Part shown: positions 17,950 to 27,603 of the stretch, piece after piece
Position numbering within the stretch: position 1 is the stretch's first letter
Layout: the number at the start of each line of letters is the position of its first letter
From: Lachnospiraceae bacterium AF51-6-b8A
GTDB taxonomy: Bacteria; Bacillota; Clostridia; Lachnospirales; Lachnospiraceae
Assembly (NCBI GenBank): GCA_027682585.1
Contig: JAQCZH010000002.1
Location: forward strand, 558,001 to 622,000
Reading direction: 5' to 3'
Length of the DNA: 64,000 nt
The notes under the pieces: generated by a model
Database searches by the model: none
What the model was told of the DNA's origin: nothing
What the model saw: the letters and a program-made list of their open reading frames with translations, nothing else
Translations under genes and position numbers: made by a program

Positions 17950-19281
17950 TCAATAGATTGTCATGTAGTTGTCCCGCTCCCAGGCTGAAACAGAGGTCCG
18001 GTAGGAATTCCACTCCTGCTCTTTTTGTCTGAGATACTGGTCAAAGACGTGGTCTCCCAGGGTCTCTCGGATCAGCGGGTCTTTTCCCATCGCCTCCAGG
18101 GCATCTCCAAGGTCGGCAGGCAGAGAGTGAATTCCCCGTTCCTGGCGCTCCTGCCTGCTCATATTGAAGATATTCTCCCCCACCTCAGCTGGAGGCGTCA
18201 TCTTCCTCTCAATTCCATCCAGCCCTGCCGCAAGGCAGACCGCGAACTCCAGATAGGGATTCGCCGTCGGATCAGGGTTCCTCAGCTCTACACGGGTTCC
18301 CCTGCCCCGGGCAGCCGGAATCCGGATGAGGCTGGAGCGGTTGGAGGCAGACCAGGCCATGTAGCAGGGAGCCTCATAGCCGGGAACCAGTCTCTTGTAG
18401 GAATTGACCAGGGGATTGGTAATTGCGGTCAGAGCCGGCATATGAAAGAGGATTCCCGCAATGAAATGGTAAGCCTCTTCCGATAGCTGTCCCGGCCCCT
18501 TTTCATCAAAGAAGAGATTCTTTCCGTCTTTGAACAGAGACATATTGGTATGCATTCCATTTCCGGCAATTCCCTCAATGGGTTTGGGCATGAATGTCGC
18601 GTGCAGACCATTTCTCTGCGCCGCTGTCTTGACCGTCAGCTTAAAGGTCATAATCGCATCAGCCGCCGCCATAGCCTCCTCGTATTTGAAGTCAATCTCG
18701 TGCTGTCCATGCGCCACTTCATGATGGGAGGCCTCAACCTCAAACCCCATATCCTCCAGCATAAGAACGATCTCCCGACGGGTATCGGAGCCGTGATCCA
18801 GAGGAGCCAGATCGAAATAGCCGGCCTTATCGTTCGTGACAATCGTCGGTTTTCCATCCTCATCCCGTTCAAAGAGGAAAAACTCCAGTTCCGGCCCAAC
18901 CTGGAAGCTATAACCCTTCTCCCCCGCCTTCCGCAATGTTCGCTTCAGGACACCTCTGGGATCACCCGCGAAGGGACTGCCATCTGGATTGTAGACGTCA
19001 CAGATAAAACGGGCCACCTTGCCGGACTGAGGCCGCCAGGGAAAAATTGTGAAAGAATCCAGATCCGGATGCAGGTACTGATCCGACTCATAGATCCGCG
19101 CGAAGCCCTCGATGGAAGAACCGTCAATGGAGATTTCATTGTTCAGGGCTCTTTCCAGCTGCGACCGGGTAATCGCCACATTCTTCAGCTGGCCAAAGAT
19201 ATCGGTAAACTGCATGCGGATAAACTCCACATCCTCCTCCTCGACGATACGACGGATATCATCTCCGGTCATGTGCGCCAT
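17950..19281 (-). CDS. glnA: Glutamine synthetase type I
   Basis: A 443-residue GlnA that makes glutamine from glutamate, ammonia and ATP. ATG 19281 follows a perfect AAGGAGG by five bases; the frame is open 20 codons farther without a ribosome site. Conserved segments include [18 protein letters not shown], the histidine-bearing [10 protein letters not shown], and the substrate-binding NRSSLIRIP and [15 protein letters not shown]. The length is that of the GSI-alpha forms of Firmicutes, and there is no adenylylation-site extension. It lies 98 bases after gltD, and the ANTAR regulator follows. Confidence 0.96.
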   Translation of the reverse strand: MAHMTGDDIRRIVEEEDVEFIRMQFTDIFGQLKNVAITRSQLERALNNEISIDGSSIEGFARIYESDQYLHPDLDSFTIFPWRPQSGKVARFICDVYNPDGSPFAGDPRGVLKRTLRKAGEKGYSFQVGPELEFFLFERDEDGKPTIVTNDKAGYFDLAPLDHGSDTRREIVLMLEDMGFEVEASHHEVAHGQHEIDFKYEEAMAAADAIMTFKLTVKTAAQRNGLHATFMPKPIEGIAGNGMHTNMSLFKDGKNLFFDEKGPGQLSEEAYHFIAGILFHMPALTAITNPLVNSYKRLVPGYEAPCYMAWSASNRSSLIRIPAARGRGTRVELRNPDPTANPYLEFAVCLAAGLDGIERKMTPPAEVGENIFNMSRQERQERGIHSLPADLGDALEAMGKDPLIRETLGDHVFDQYLRQKEQEWNSYRTSVSAWERDNYMTIY

Positions 19282-19379
19282 AAGAACCTCCTTATTCTCC
19301 TGAAACAACGGAATATACTCTCCGTGAAATCCCATTGTCATGAATCACAGCGTCGCTGTCAGCGGCTTCTGCCCCTTGA

Positions 19380-20873
19380 TCATTTTCTTACAGATCTGCC
19401 GAAACCGAGCAGGTAGCCGTCAACTTCATTGGCCGCCTCTCGTCCCTCTGCGATCGCCCAGACCACCAGAGACTGGCCCCGACGCATGTCGCCCGCAGCA
19501 AAAATCTTGTCGGAATCGGACTTTTTCCGGCGCCTGACCTGACAGCAGTCTTCTTTTGTCTCCACACGGTTCCTTCCGTCCAGGGTCAGATCAAATGCCT
19601 GACTGACATACTCCTCTGCTCCCAGGAAACCGGCCGCGATCAGAAGAAGATCACAGGGCAGCTCCCGCAGCGTTCCCTCAATCTCAACCGGATGGCGGTC
19701 CCGGAAGGCCACCTGAACCGTCTTAATTGCCTTTATTCTGCCCGATGGATCCTTGATCACCTCCTTGACTGTGGTCTCATAGATCCTGGGGTCATGACCA
19801 AAGACTTCGATCGCCTCCATCTGACCGTAATCCGTCTTCTTGACCTTGGGCCACTCTGGCCAGGGATTATCCGCCGCCCGCTCTGCGGGAGGCTCCGGCA
19901 TCATCTCCAGCTGCGTCACAGATCTGCAGCCCTGCCGAATTGATGTTCCTACACAATCATTTCCGGTGTCGCCTCCGCCGACAATCACCACGTGCTTATC
20001 CCCGGCGTCAATGAAGTTCTCACCCAGATCGTCCCCCAGCACATGGCGGGTAGCGGAAGTCAGATAGTCCACCGCATAGTGAATCCCTCTGGCCCCATCC
20101 ATTCCCACAGCCGTCAGCCCTCTTGCTTTCTTGGCCCCGCAGCAAAGGATAACCGCGTCATACTGATGCAGAATTTCTTCTGCCGCCATGTCTTCTCCCA
20201 CATTGCAGGAGGTAACAAAGTCAACTCCCTCCTCTTCCATCAGCCTGCGGCGGCGATCAACCACCTCCTTGGGCAGTTTCTGGTTAGGGATCCCATAGGT
20301 CAGCAATCCGCCAATACGATTGTCCCTCTCATAGACAGTCACCTGATGCCCGCGCTGATTGAGCAGATCTGCAGCCGCCAGACCGGAGGGACCGGAACCA
20401 ACCACCGCCACTTTCTTGCCCGAACGGGTTCCTGGAACTCTGGGGCGCATCAGGCCGCGCTGAAACGCCTCCTCAATAATGTATAGTTCATTGTCATGGG
20501 TACTGGTCGGCTGGTCAATGGATCCAAGAATACAGGCCTTCTCACAGAGCGCCGGGCAGACACGACCAGTGAACTCGGGAAAACTGGATGTCTTGATCAG
20601 CCTGGCCAGAGCCCCCTTCATATCTCCCCGGTAGAGGAGATCATTCCACTCGGGAATCAAATTGTGCAGGGGACAGCCGGTCACCATGCCGTTTAAAGTC
20701 ATGGCGGACTGGCAGAAGGGAACCCCGCAGTTCATGCAGCGGGCCGCCTGCTTCCGCCTCTCCTCCTCATCCAGGCGGTGATAGAGCTCACCGTAATTTT
20801 TAATTCTCTCCTCTACGGGCACATAGACGTTATTCCTGCGCTCATAGTCCATAAATCCTGTTAATTTTCCCAT
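19380..20873 (-). CDS. gltD: Glutamate synthase (NADPH) small subunit
   Basis: The 497-residue beta subunit oxidises NADPH and sends electrons through iron-sulphur clusters to GltB. The N-terminal region has the cysteine sets [10 protein letters not shown] and [10 protein letters not shown], and CPALCEKAC follows; together they ligate two 4Fe-4S clusters. The FAD motif [13 protein letters not shown] and the NADPH motif [12 protein letters not shown] follow. The ribosome site is GAGGAG. It starts 79 bases after gltB on the same strand. The length is typical. Confidence 0.96.
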   Translation of the reverse strand: MGKLTGFMDYERRNNVYVPVEERIKNYGELYHRLDEEERRKQAARCMNCGVPFCQSAMTLNGMVTGCPLHNLIPEWNDLLYRGDMKGALARLIKTSSFPEFTGRVCPALCEKACILGSIDQPTSTHDNELYIIEEAFQRGLMRPRVPGTRSGKKVAVVGSGPSGLAAADLLNQRGHQVTVYERDNRIGGLLTYGIPNQKLPKEVVDRRRRLMEEEGVDFVTSCNVGEDMAAEEILHQYDAVILCCGAKKARGLTAVGMDGARGIHYAVDYLTSATRHVLGDDLGENFIDAGDKHVVIVGGGDTGNDCVGTSIRQGCRSVTQLEMMPEPPAERAADNPWPEWPKVKKTDYGQMEAIEVFGHDPRIYETTVKEVIKDPSGRIKAIKTVQVAFRDRHPVEIEGTLRELPCDLLLIAAGFLGAEEYVSQAFDLTLDGRNRVETKEDCCQVRRRKKSDSDKIFAAGDMRRGQSLVVWAIAEGREAANEVDGYLLGFGRSVRK

Positions 20874-20952
20874 GTCATCTCCTCGAACATATACTTAACA
20901 ACAGCATGAAGCGATGCGCAAGCAGCGCGAAAATGCCCTCAATGACCAGCAA

Positions 20953-23900
20953 TCAGCCGGCAATTTCGTGAAAAGCCTCCCACTGCGCCTTCTCCGCGGA
21001 GAATCCACGGCTCTCATACTCACTCATCTTCTCGACAATCCTCTTGTAATCCCTGGGGATAATCTTCTTAAACATGGGAAGATAGGCATCGAAACCTGCT
21101 AAGATTCTTCCGGCTTTGGCGGAGCCGGTCTCTGCCTCATACTCAGTCAGGATTTCCCGAAGTTCTGCCGTATCTGTCTTGTCGGTGACTTCCGACATGA
21201 TTAAGCCGCTCTGATTCAGATGCTTGTAGAAGTCATGGCGGGGATCAAGCACATAGGCGACACCGCCAGACATCCCGGCAGCGAAATTCTTGCCAACCTG
21301 TCCAAGGATGACAGCGCGGCCTCCCGTCATATACTCACATCCGTGATCTCCGCAGCCCTCCGCAACTGCAATGGCCCCGGAATTACGAACACAGAAGCGC
21401 TCACCGGCAATTCCTTCTATGAATAACCTTCCCTCTGTGGCTCCATACAGGGCAACATTTCCAACAATTATATTCTCCGAGGGGTCAAAGGAACTCTTTC
21501 TGGGAGGAACAATGACAATCTTTCCTCCGGACAGGCCTTTACCTACACCGTCATTGGCATCACCCTCCAGACGGATGGTCATTCCATGAGGCAGGAAGGC
21601 CCCCAGTGACTGACCGGCCCCGCCTTTGGCCCTGACGACAACCGTATCGTCCGCCAGCGAGTTTCCAAAACGCCTGGTAATCTCAGAACCTAAGATCGTC
21701 CCAAAGGCCCGGTCCGTACAGGTGACTCCGGCGGAGACGGACTTGGACAAGCCTCCCGTCGGATTGGCTTCAATCCGATCAAAAAACTCTCCTCCAAAGG
21801 CCGGAAGGAGCTTCTTTAAGTCCAGACTCCGCGCCAGTTTAAAGTCATAGCGCTTCTCCGGATTAAAATGCCTGTCCCTGGCTCCGGCCAGCTCATGATT
21901 AAGAATGGCTGACATGTCAACCAGACCGGAGCGGGTTCCTCTGGCCTCCTTGCGCTTTAAGCAGTCGCTTCTGCCCACCATCTCATCAACGGTGGCAAAA
22001 CCAAGCCTGGCCATAATTTCCCGCAGCTGTTCCGCAATGTATGTCAAAAAGGTCACGACATTGTCAGGCGTGCCCCGGAAATTTCTGCGCAGACACTCAT
22101 TCTGCGTGGTAATGCCAACGGGACATGTGTCCTTGCCGCAGACTCGCATCATAACACAGCCCATCGATACCAAAATGGCTGTAGCAAAACCAAACTCCTC
22201 GGCGCCGAGCAGGGCTGCAATCGCGACATCGCGGCCACTCATCAGCTTGCCGTCCGTCTGCAGGACAACGCGATCCCTCAACCCGTTCTCGATCAGAGCC
22301 TTGTGCGTCTCAGCCAGCCCCAGTTCCCAGGGAAGCCCCGCATTATGGATTGAGGTCGTGGGCGCCGCACCTGTGCCGCCATCATAACCGGAAATCATAA
22401 TCACATCCGCCCCTGCCTTGGCAACTCCACAGGCGATGGTTCCCACCCCGTTCTCAGAGACCAGCTTGACATTGATTCTGGCTCCCCGGTTGGCATTTTT
22501 CAGATCATAAATCAGCTCCGCCAGATCCTCAATGGAATAGATGTCGTGGTGGGGCGGGGGCGAGATCAGAGCCACGCCGGGCGTTGAGAAGCGAATCCCT
22601 GCAACCGTGGGATAGATCTTCTTGCCTGGCAGATGTCCGCCCTCTCCCGGCTTGGCTCCCTGCGCCACCTTAATCTGGATCTCCTGGGCGGAATTCAGAT
22701 AGGCGGAGGTGACTCCAAAACGGCCGGAGGCAACCTGCTTGACCGCGGAGTTGCGCTCTGTTCCATAGCGTTCGGGATCTTCCCCGCCCTCTCCAGTATT
22801 GGACTTGGCTCCTATGGAATTCATTGCGGCCGCCATCGTCTCATGAGCTTCCCTGGAGAGAGACCCATAGGACATGGCTCCGGTGGTAAAACGCCTGACG
22901 ATCGATGCCGCCGACTCCACTTTGGCCAGGGGAATCGCTTTTCCGGGCGCCGTAAATGCCAGAAGCCCCCGCAGGGTATGGGGCAGCTCATTATCTACGA
23001 TATCCGTATACTGGCGAAACTTCTCATAGCTGTGCTCCCGGACGGCTTGCTGCAGAAGGACAATGGTCAGAGGATTATAGAGGTGATCTTCCTTATCTCT
23101 TCCGGAGAACTGTCTGTGAAAGCCGGTAGAATCAAGACTGGTGTCAACCGGCAGTCCCATGGGGTCAAATGCATGATTGTGACGGTAGATCACATCATCC
23201 TCAATATCTTTGATGCCAAGGCCTCCCACGCGGGAAACCACACCGGTAAAGTACTCCTCGATCAGATCCGATGACAGTCCGATCGCCTCAAAAATACGGG
23301 CGGACTGATAGGATTGAATCGTGGAAATCCCCATCTTGGAGGCGACCTTGACAATCCCGTTGATCACCGATTGATTGTAGTCCTCAATTGCCGTGTGATA
23401 GTCCTTGTCCAGCGTTCCCTCCGCGATCATGGCCGCTATGGCTTCATGGGCCAGATAGGGATAGACTGCTCTGGCTCCGAAAGAGAGCAGGGTCGCAATC
23501 TGATGCACATCCCTTGCCTCTCCGGTCTCAATCAGGATAGAGACTGCCGTTCTCTTTCGGGTGCGAACCATATGCTGCTCCAGACAGGACACCGCCAGAA
23601 GAGAGGGAATCGGAACATGATTCTCATCTACACCGCGGTCCGAAAGGATCAGAATATTGTATCCCCTGGCATAGGCGCGATCCGCCTTGACCTTCAGCTG
23701 GTCCAACGCCTTCTTCAGTGACGTATTCTTATAGAAGGTAATGGGCAGAATGGCGGAGCGCAGACCGGGCTCGTCCAGAGTCTGAATCTTGGTCATATCG
23801 ACGCCGGTCAGGATAGGATTCTCGACCTCCAGCACACGGGCGTTTTCGCCTTTCTCCTCCAGAAGGTTGCCATCCGATCCAATGAAGACTGTCGTATCCG

Positions 23901-25506
23901 TAACAATCTTCTCCCGCAGGGAGTCAATGGGCGGATTGGTAACCTGGGCAAAGAGCTGCTTGAAATAGGAGAAGAGCAGGGGATGCCGCTCAGACAGAAC
24001 TGCCAGAGGCGTGTCATGTCCCATGGATGCCGTGGGTTCCACCCCGTTTGCCGCCATGGGAAGAAGCATTTCCCTCAGGTCCTCATAGGTGTAGCCGAAG
24101 ACCTTATAGAGTTTCTCACGCTCCCCGGCGCTTCTGTCCTCATTCTTCTTGTTGGGGACAGGCAGATCCCTCAGCCTTCTTAAATTCATGGCCAGCCACT
24201 CTCCATAGGGCCTGCGGGCCGCATAATGCTCCTTAATCTCCTGATCAGAGACCAGACGTCCCTCCTTCATATCGACAAGAAGCATACGGCCGGGCATAAG
24301 ACGGGACTTTTTGACAATCTTCTCCGGAGCGATATCTAAGACTCCGACCTCGGAAGCCAGGATCAGGCGATTGTCATCCGTGATGTAATAACGGGAAGGA
24401 CGCAGTCCATTGCGGTCCAGGGTCGCTCCGAAGATTCTTCCATCTGTAAAAAGGATAGCGGCCGGCCCATCCCAGGGCTCCATCATGGTCGCGTAATAGT
24501 GATAGAAATCCTTCTTCTCCTGTCCCATCGCAGCATCGCGCTTCCATGGCTCGGGAACCAGCATCATCATGGCCAGAGCCGGGTCTATGCCGTTCATGCA
24601 GAAAAACTCCAATGTATTGTCCAGCATGGCTGAATCGGAGCCCAGTCCCCCGATGACAGGAAAAATCTTGTCCGCATTGGCATCCGTGAAGGCGGAGGAC
24701 ATGGTCTCCTCGCGGGCAAAGACACGATCCGCATTGCCGCGGATCGTATTGATCTCTCCATTATGACAGATCATGCGGTAGGGATGGGCTCTTTCCCAGC
24801 TGGGCGTCGTATTGGTAGAGAATCTGGAATGAACCGTCGCCACGGCGGACACATAGTCTTCGTTCTCCAGATCCGCATAGAACCTGCGCAGTTGCCCTAC
24901 CAGGAACATCCCCTTGTGAGTGATCGTCCGGCAGGACATAGAGCAGACATAGGTGCCGTTGGCAGACTGCTCGAACTCCCGGCGAGCCACATAGAGACGG
25001 CGGTCGAACGCCAGGTCATCGTCAGCGGCAATATCCTCGGGTCTTGCGATAAACGCCTGCTGAATGGATGGCTCTGTGTCCCTCGCCAATTTGCCCAGAA
25101 TCTTATGATTCACAGGCACTCTCCTCCAGAAGAGAAGATGAAGGCCTGCCTTCTCCAGGATAGCCGCGAAGAGACGCCGGTCAATGGAACGGGCATTTTC
25201 ATCCTGAGGGAGGAAAAACATACCAACCGCAAAGCCATCCGGCAGCTTCTCTGCCAGTCCCTCTGCCCGGACAGCCTTTTTGTAGTATTCATGGGGAATC
25301 TGAGTCATAATGCCGACCCCGTCTCCCACCTTGCCGCTCGCGTCCTTGCCCGCGCGGTGTTCCAGCTTCTCGACAATAGACAGAGCATCCGACACCAGCC
25401 TGTGATCTCTGTGCCCGTCAATATTGACGACCGCTCCGATTCCGCAGGAATCCCTTCCTGCTTCCAGCGACGCAAATAAGTCTCTCCGATATGTCTCACT
25501 CCTCAT
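20953..25506 (-). CDS. gltB: Glutamate synthase (NADPH) large subunit
   Basis: The 1517-residue alpha subunit converts glutamine plus 2-oxoglutarate to two glutamates. The start is ATG 25506, behind AGGAG; the frame is open for 37 more codons upstream, but these overlap the leader structures and have no ribosome site. Cys21 in DSCGIGAVV becomes the N-terminal nucleophile after propeptide removal. Then come the class II amidotransferase domain, a central domain, the FMN synthase domain, and the 3Fe-4S cysteines in MRVCGKDTCPVG. The C-terminal domain carries the GxGxG beta-helix. It is the first gene of the nitrogen operon and is controlled by the leader at 25507-25660. Confidence 0.96.
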   Translation of the reverse strand: MRSETYRRDLFASLEAGRDSCGIGAVVNIDGHRDHRLVSDALSIVEKLEHRAGKDASGKVGDGVGIMTQIPHEYYKKAVRAEGLAEKLPDGFAVGMFFLPQDENARSIDRRLFAAILEKAGLHLLFWRRVPVNHKILGKLARDTEPSIQQAFIARPEDIAADDDLAFDRRLYVARREFEQSANGTYVCSMSCRTITHKGMFLVGQLRRFYADLENEDYVSAVATVHSRFSTNTTPSWERAHPYRMICHNGEINTIRGNADRVFAREETMSSAFTDANADKIFPVIGGLGSDSAMLDNTLEFFCMNGIDPALAMMMLVPEPWKRDAAMGQEKKDFYHYYATMMEPWDGPAAILFTDGRIFGATLDRNGLRPSRYYITDDNRLILASEVGVLDIAPEKIVKKSRLMPGRMLLVDMKEGRLVSDQEIKEHYAARRPYGEWLAMNLRRLRDLPVPNKKNEDRSAGEREKLYKVFGYTYEDLREMLLPMAANGVEPTASMGHDTPLAVLSERHPLLFSYFKQLFAQVTNPPIDSLREKIVTDTTVFIGSDGNLLEEKGENARVLEVENPILTGVDMTKIQTLDEPGLRSAILPITFYKNTSLKKALDQLKVKADRAYARGYNILILSDRGVDENHVPIPSLLAVSCLEQHMVRTRKRTAVSILIETGEARDVHQIATLLSFGARAVYPYLAHEAIAAMIAEGTLDKDYHTAIEDYNQSVINGIVKVASKMGISTIQSYQSARIFEAIGLSSDLIEEYFTGVVSRVGGLGIKDIEDDVIYRHNHAFDPMGLPVDTSLDSTGFHRQFSGRDKEDHLYNPLTIVLLQQAVREHSYEKFRQYTDIVDNELPHTLRGLLAFTAPGKAIPLAKVESAASIVRRFTTGAMSYGSLSREAHETMAAAMNSIGAKSNTGEGGEDPERYGTERNSAVKQVASGRFGVTSAYLNSAQEIQIKVAQGAKPGEGGHLPGKKIYPTVAGIRFSTPGVALISPPPHHDIYSIEDLAELIYDLKNANRGARINVKLVSENGVGTIACGVAKAGADVIMISGYDGGTGAAPTTSIHNAGLPWELGLAETHKALIENGLRDRVVLQTDGKLMSGRDVAIAALLGAEEFGFATAILVSMGCVMMRVCGKDTCPVGITTQNECLRRNFRGTPDNVVTFLTYIAEQLREIMARLGFATVDEMVGRSDCLKRKEARGTRSGLVDMSAILNHELAGARDRHFNPEKRYDFKLARSLDLKKLLPAFGGEFFDRIEANPTGGLSKSVSAGVTCTDRAFGTILGSEITRRFGNSLADDTVVVRAKGGAGQSLGAFLPHGMTIRLEGDANDGVGKGLSGGKIVIVPPRKSSFDPSENIIVGNVALYGATEGRLFIEGIAGERFCVRNSGAIAVAEGCGDHGCEYMTGGRAVILGQVGKNFAAGMSGGVAYVLDPRHDFYKHLNQSGLIMSEVTDKTDTAELREILTEYEAETGSAKAGRILAGFDAYLPMFKKIIPRDYKRIVEKMSEYESRGFSAEKAQWEAFHEIAG

Positions 25507-25556
25507 AGCATGCTCCTGTCCGGCCCTTCGCCAACAATAAATATCTGCCCTGCACG

Positions 25557-25609
25557 CAAAAATGGGCAAAGCAGTACCGAAAACTCCCGTCTCGGACGCC
25601 ATTGCCCAT
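25557..25609 (-). terminator. Intrinsic terminator in the gltB leader, overlapping the second ANTAR hairpin
   Basis: On the minus strand the arm at 25602-25609 (ATGGGCAA) pairs perfectly with 25562-25569 (TTGCCCAT), followed by five T (25558-25562). An inner stem of GTCCGA with TCGGTAC adds pairing. Its 5' arm shares bases with hairpin P2 (25594-25607), so the two structures exclude each other. It lies about 50 bases before the gltB start. Confidence 0.7.
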
Positions 25610-25646
25610 CCATTCATTCAAAACATTCCGAAACGCCTTTGTTTCG
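25594..25646 (-). ncRNA. ANTAR-type dual-hexaloop RNA element in the gltB leader
   Basis: Two short hairpins lie just after the predicted transcription start. P1 (25629-25646) is CGAAAC-AAAGGC-GTTTCG, a 6-bp stem with hexaloop AAAGGC. P2 (25594-25607) is GGGC-AATGGC-GTCC with hexaloop AATGGC and one G-U pair. Both loops have A at position 1 and G at position 4, the features of ANTAR targets, and they agree at five of six positions. P2 overlaps the 5' arm of the terminator, so protein binding would favour read-through. The linker of 21 bases is longer than in some known examples. Confidence 0.65.
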
Positions 25647-25654
25647 TGCCTTGA

Positions 25655-25683
25655 ATTCTATTTCTTTATTCCTGTAAAGTCAA
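25655..25683 (-). promoter_or_regulatory. Promoter of the gltB-gltD-glnA-ANTAR operon
   Basis: On the minus strand TTGACT (25678-25683) and TAGAAT (25655-25660) are spaced by 17 bases. Transcription should start near 25648, immediately before hairpin P1, so the leader begins with the ANTAR element. Confidence 0.7.
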
Positions 25684-25705
25684 CGAAAATACGCTGTCTC
25701 CCCCG

Positions 25706-27418
25706 TCAGTCAACCTCCAGAATCAATGCCTGATAGGGGGCCAGACTTATTTCCTGCCCCTCAGACCAGCGATTCCCCTGATCAGACCGAATCTGACTTA
25801 AATCGCAGTCCACATTGGACAAAAGCACTCTCTTAACCTGTTCCGGAATCCTGACCTTCTTCTCTTCTAAGGAGAAATTACCGAGGACCAGAAGTTTCTT
25901 CTCTCCCCTGCGATAGAAGGACATGAAGCGGGGTTCCTGGGGCATAAAGGGTTCAAAATCGCCGTAGACAATGGTGTCGCCGTAGACCCTGTCTGAGCGA
26001 AGAGCTGTCAGCCTGCGGTAATAGTTGAGGACTGAATCCGGATCTTCCTCCTGGACGGCCACATTAATCTTTCTATAATTCGGATTGACTGCAAGCCAGG
26101 GCCTGCCGGAGCTGAAACCGGCTTGGGGCTCATCGGACCACTGCATCGGCGTCCTGGCATTGTCTCTGCTCATGCGATTGACTACCGCCATGGCTTCTTC
26201 CTGGCTCAAGCCGGCCTCAACAGCCACCTTGTACTCATCCCTGGCCGAGATATCACTGATCTGATCGGGAGTCTCCACATGGGTGTTCTCCATCCCAATC
26301 TCCTGTCCCTGATAGATGAAGGGCAATCCTCTTAACATCAGCTGCATGGTTCCCAGGAACTTCTTGGCCGTATCAGAGAGTTCTTCTTCCGGGATATAGC
26401 GGCTGACCCCTCTTGGCTCATCATGGTTCTCAATAATAGTAGAGATAAATCCACGTTCCCCGATCGCCTTCTGCGTCTGATAGCAGGCATCCCGATACTG
26501 ATCCGGCTCTATCCGTTTCCCGTCATACCAACCCTTATCAGACCTTCCGACGCCATTGGCCTGAAAATCGAACATGCTGGAGAAATAACCATCCTCTGTC
26601 CCGATCAATTCAGAGATCTGCTCAGGCCTCTCATCAAAGACCTCGGCTACCGCGAAGGCATCATGAGGAGCAAAGCAGCGATCCCTCATTTCCCTGAAGA
26701 ACTCCCCAATTCCCCTGGCTTCCTTAATCATCTGCGTACAGGAGGTCATGCCGTCTTCCCGGTCGGCGGGATAATCGTGTCCCGCCAGGGGAAAGACTTT
26801 CTTGATGTTCATAATGGCGTCAATGCGAAAACCGGCGATTCCCCGATCCAGCCACCAGTTGATCATTTTGTAGATCTCCTCGCGAAGCGCGGGGTTCTCC
26901 CAGTTGAGATCCGGCTGCTTCTTATGAAAGAGGTGCAGATAGTACTTGTCTGTTCCGGGAATTGGCTCCCAGGCAGAGCCTCCGAAATAGGATCTCCAGT
27001 TATTGGGCGCATGTCCATCGACTCCGTCTTCGATATAAAAGTACTTGCCATAAGGGCCCTCGGGATCGGCCAGGGCCGCCTGGAACCACGCATGCTCATC
27101 CGAGCAGTGGTTGACCACCAGGTCCAGAATCACAGAAATTCCCCGCTTCTTCCCCTCATCTACCAGCGCAAAGAGGTCCTCATTGCTGCCGAACCTGGGA
27201 TCGATGCGATAGTAGTCCGCAATATCATAGCCCTCATCCGCCAGAGGAGAGACGAAACAGGGAGAGAGCCAGAGGATTCCTACGTGAAGCTTCTGCAAGT
27301 AGTCAAGCCTGGAAATAATCCCCCTGATATCGCCGATTCCATTCCCTGTCGTATCCAAAAAGGACTTGGGATAAATCTGGTAAGCAACCTTACCCTGCCA
27401 CCATGTTTTTTTCATCAC
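25706..27418 (-). CDS. GH13 alpha-glucosidase
   Basis: A 570-residue GH13 enzyme of the oligo-1,6-glucosidase group, cytoplasmic (no signal peptide). The catalytic residues are D200 in GFRIDAIMN, E259 in AVAEV and D333 in ENHDEPR. The residue after the nucleophile is Ala201. In this group Val there goes with alpha-1,6 specificity and smaller or Thr residues with alpha-1,4 activity, so this copy may prefer maltose-like links or be broad. The neighbouring paralogue has Val. It is the last gene of the alpha-glucoside cluster and ends about 200 bases before the gltB start. Confidence 0.9.
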   Translation of the reverse strand: MMKKTWWQGKVAYQIYPKSFLDTTGNGIGDIRGIISRLDYLQKLHVGILWLSPCFVSPLADEGYDIADYYRIDPRFGSNEDLFALVDEGKKRGISVILDLVVNHCSDEHAWFQAALADPEGPYGKYFYIEDGVDGHAPNNWRSYFGGSAWEPIPGTDKYYLHLFHKKQPDLNWENPALREEIYKMINWWLDRGIAGFRIDAIMNIKKVFPLAGHDYPADREDGMTSCTQMIKEARGIGEFFREMRDRCFAPHDAFAVAEVFDERPEQISELIGTEDGYFSSMFDFQANGVGRSDKGWYDGKRIEPDQYRDACYQTQKAIGERGFISTIIENHDEPRGVSRYIPEEELSDTAKKFLGTMQLMLRGLPFIYQGQEIGMENTHVETPDQISDISARDEYKVAVEAGLSQEEAMAVVNRMSRDNARTPMQWSDEPQAGFSSGRPWLAVNPNYRKINVAVQEEDPDSVLNYYRRLTALRSDRVYGDTIVYGDFEPFMPQEPRFMSFYRRGEKKLLVLGNFSLEEKKVRIPEQVKRVLLSNVDCDLSQIRSDQGNRWSEGQEISLAPYQALILEVD

Positions 27419-27509
27419 TTTTCCTCACACGAAGAGACTTCCTCTGCCAGAAAACCATCTTCCTCCGACAGAGCCGACTGAACCAGGTTCGGAAGAAAGT
27501 CTCTAAAAA

Positions 27510-27538
27510 TCTATATCACTGTACCGACTGCCAGACAA
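27510..27538 (-). promoter_or_regulatory. Weak candidate promoter for the downstream GH13 gene
   Basis: In the 185-base gap between the two glucosidase genes, TTGTCT (27533-27538) and TATAGA (27510-27515) are spaced by 17 bases on the minus strand. Each box matches four of six consensus positions. Confidence 0.3.
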
Positions 27539-27603
27539 AAGATCCATTTCCCACAGCCATTTCTCTCAAACAACGAAATACATGCGCCGCAAACATCCTC
27601 TCG

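Noticed and set aside
19282..19379. Possible second ANTAR element before glnA (stem ACGGAG/TTCCGT with hexaloop AGTATA)
   Set aside because: The loop has A at position 1 but A, not G, at position 4. No partner hairpin with a fitting loop and no terminator were found. glnA is probably served by the gltB promoter.
25507..25617. N-terminal extension of gltB by 37 codons
   Set aside because: The frame is open but has no ribosome site, covers the terminator and P2 hairpin, and would place an unusual leader before the propeptide. ATG 25506 has AGGAG at good distance.
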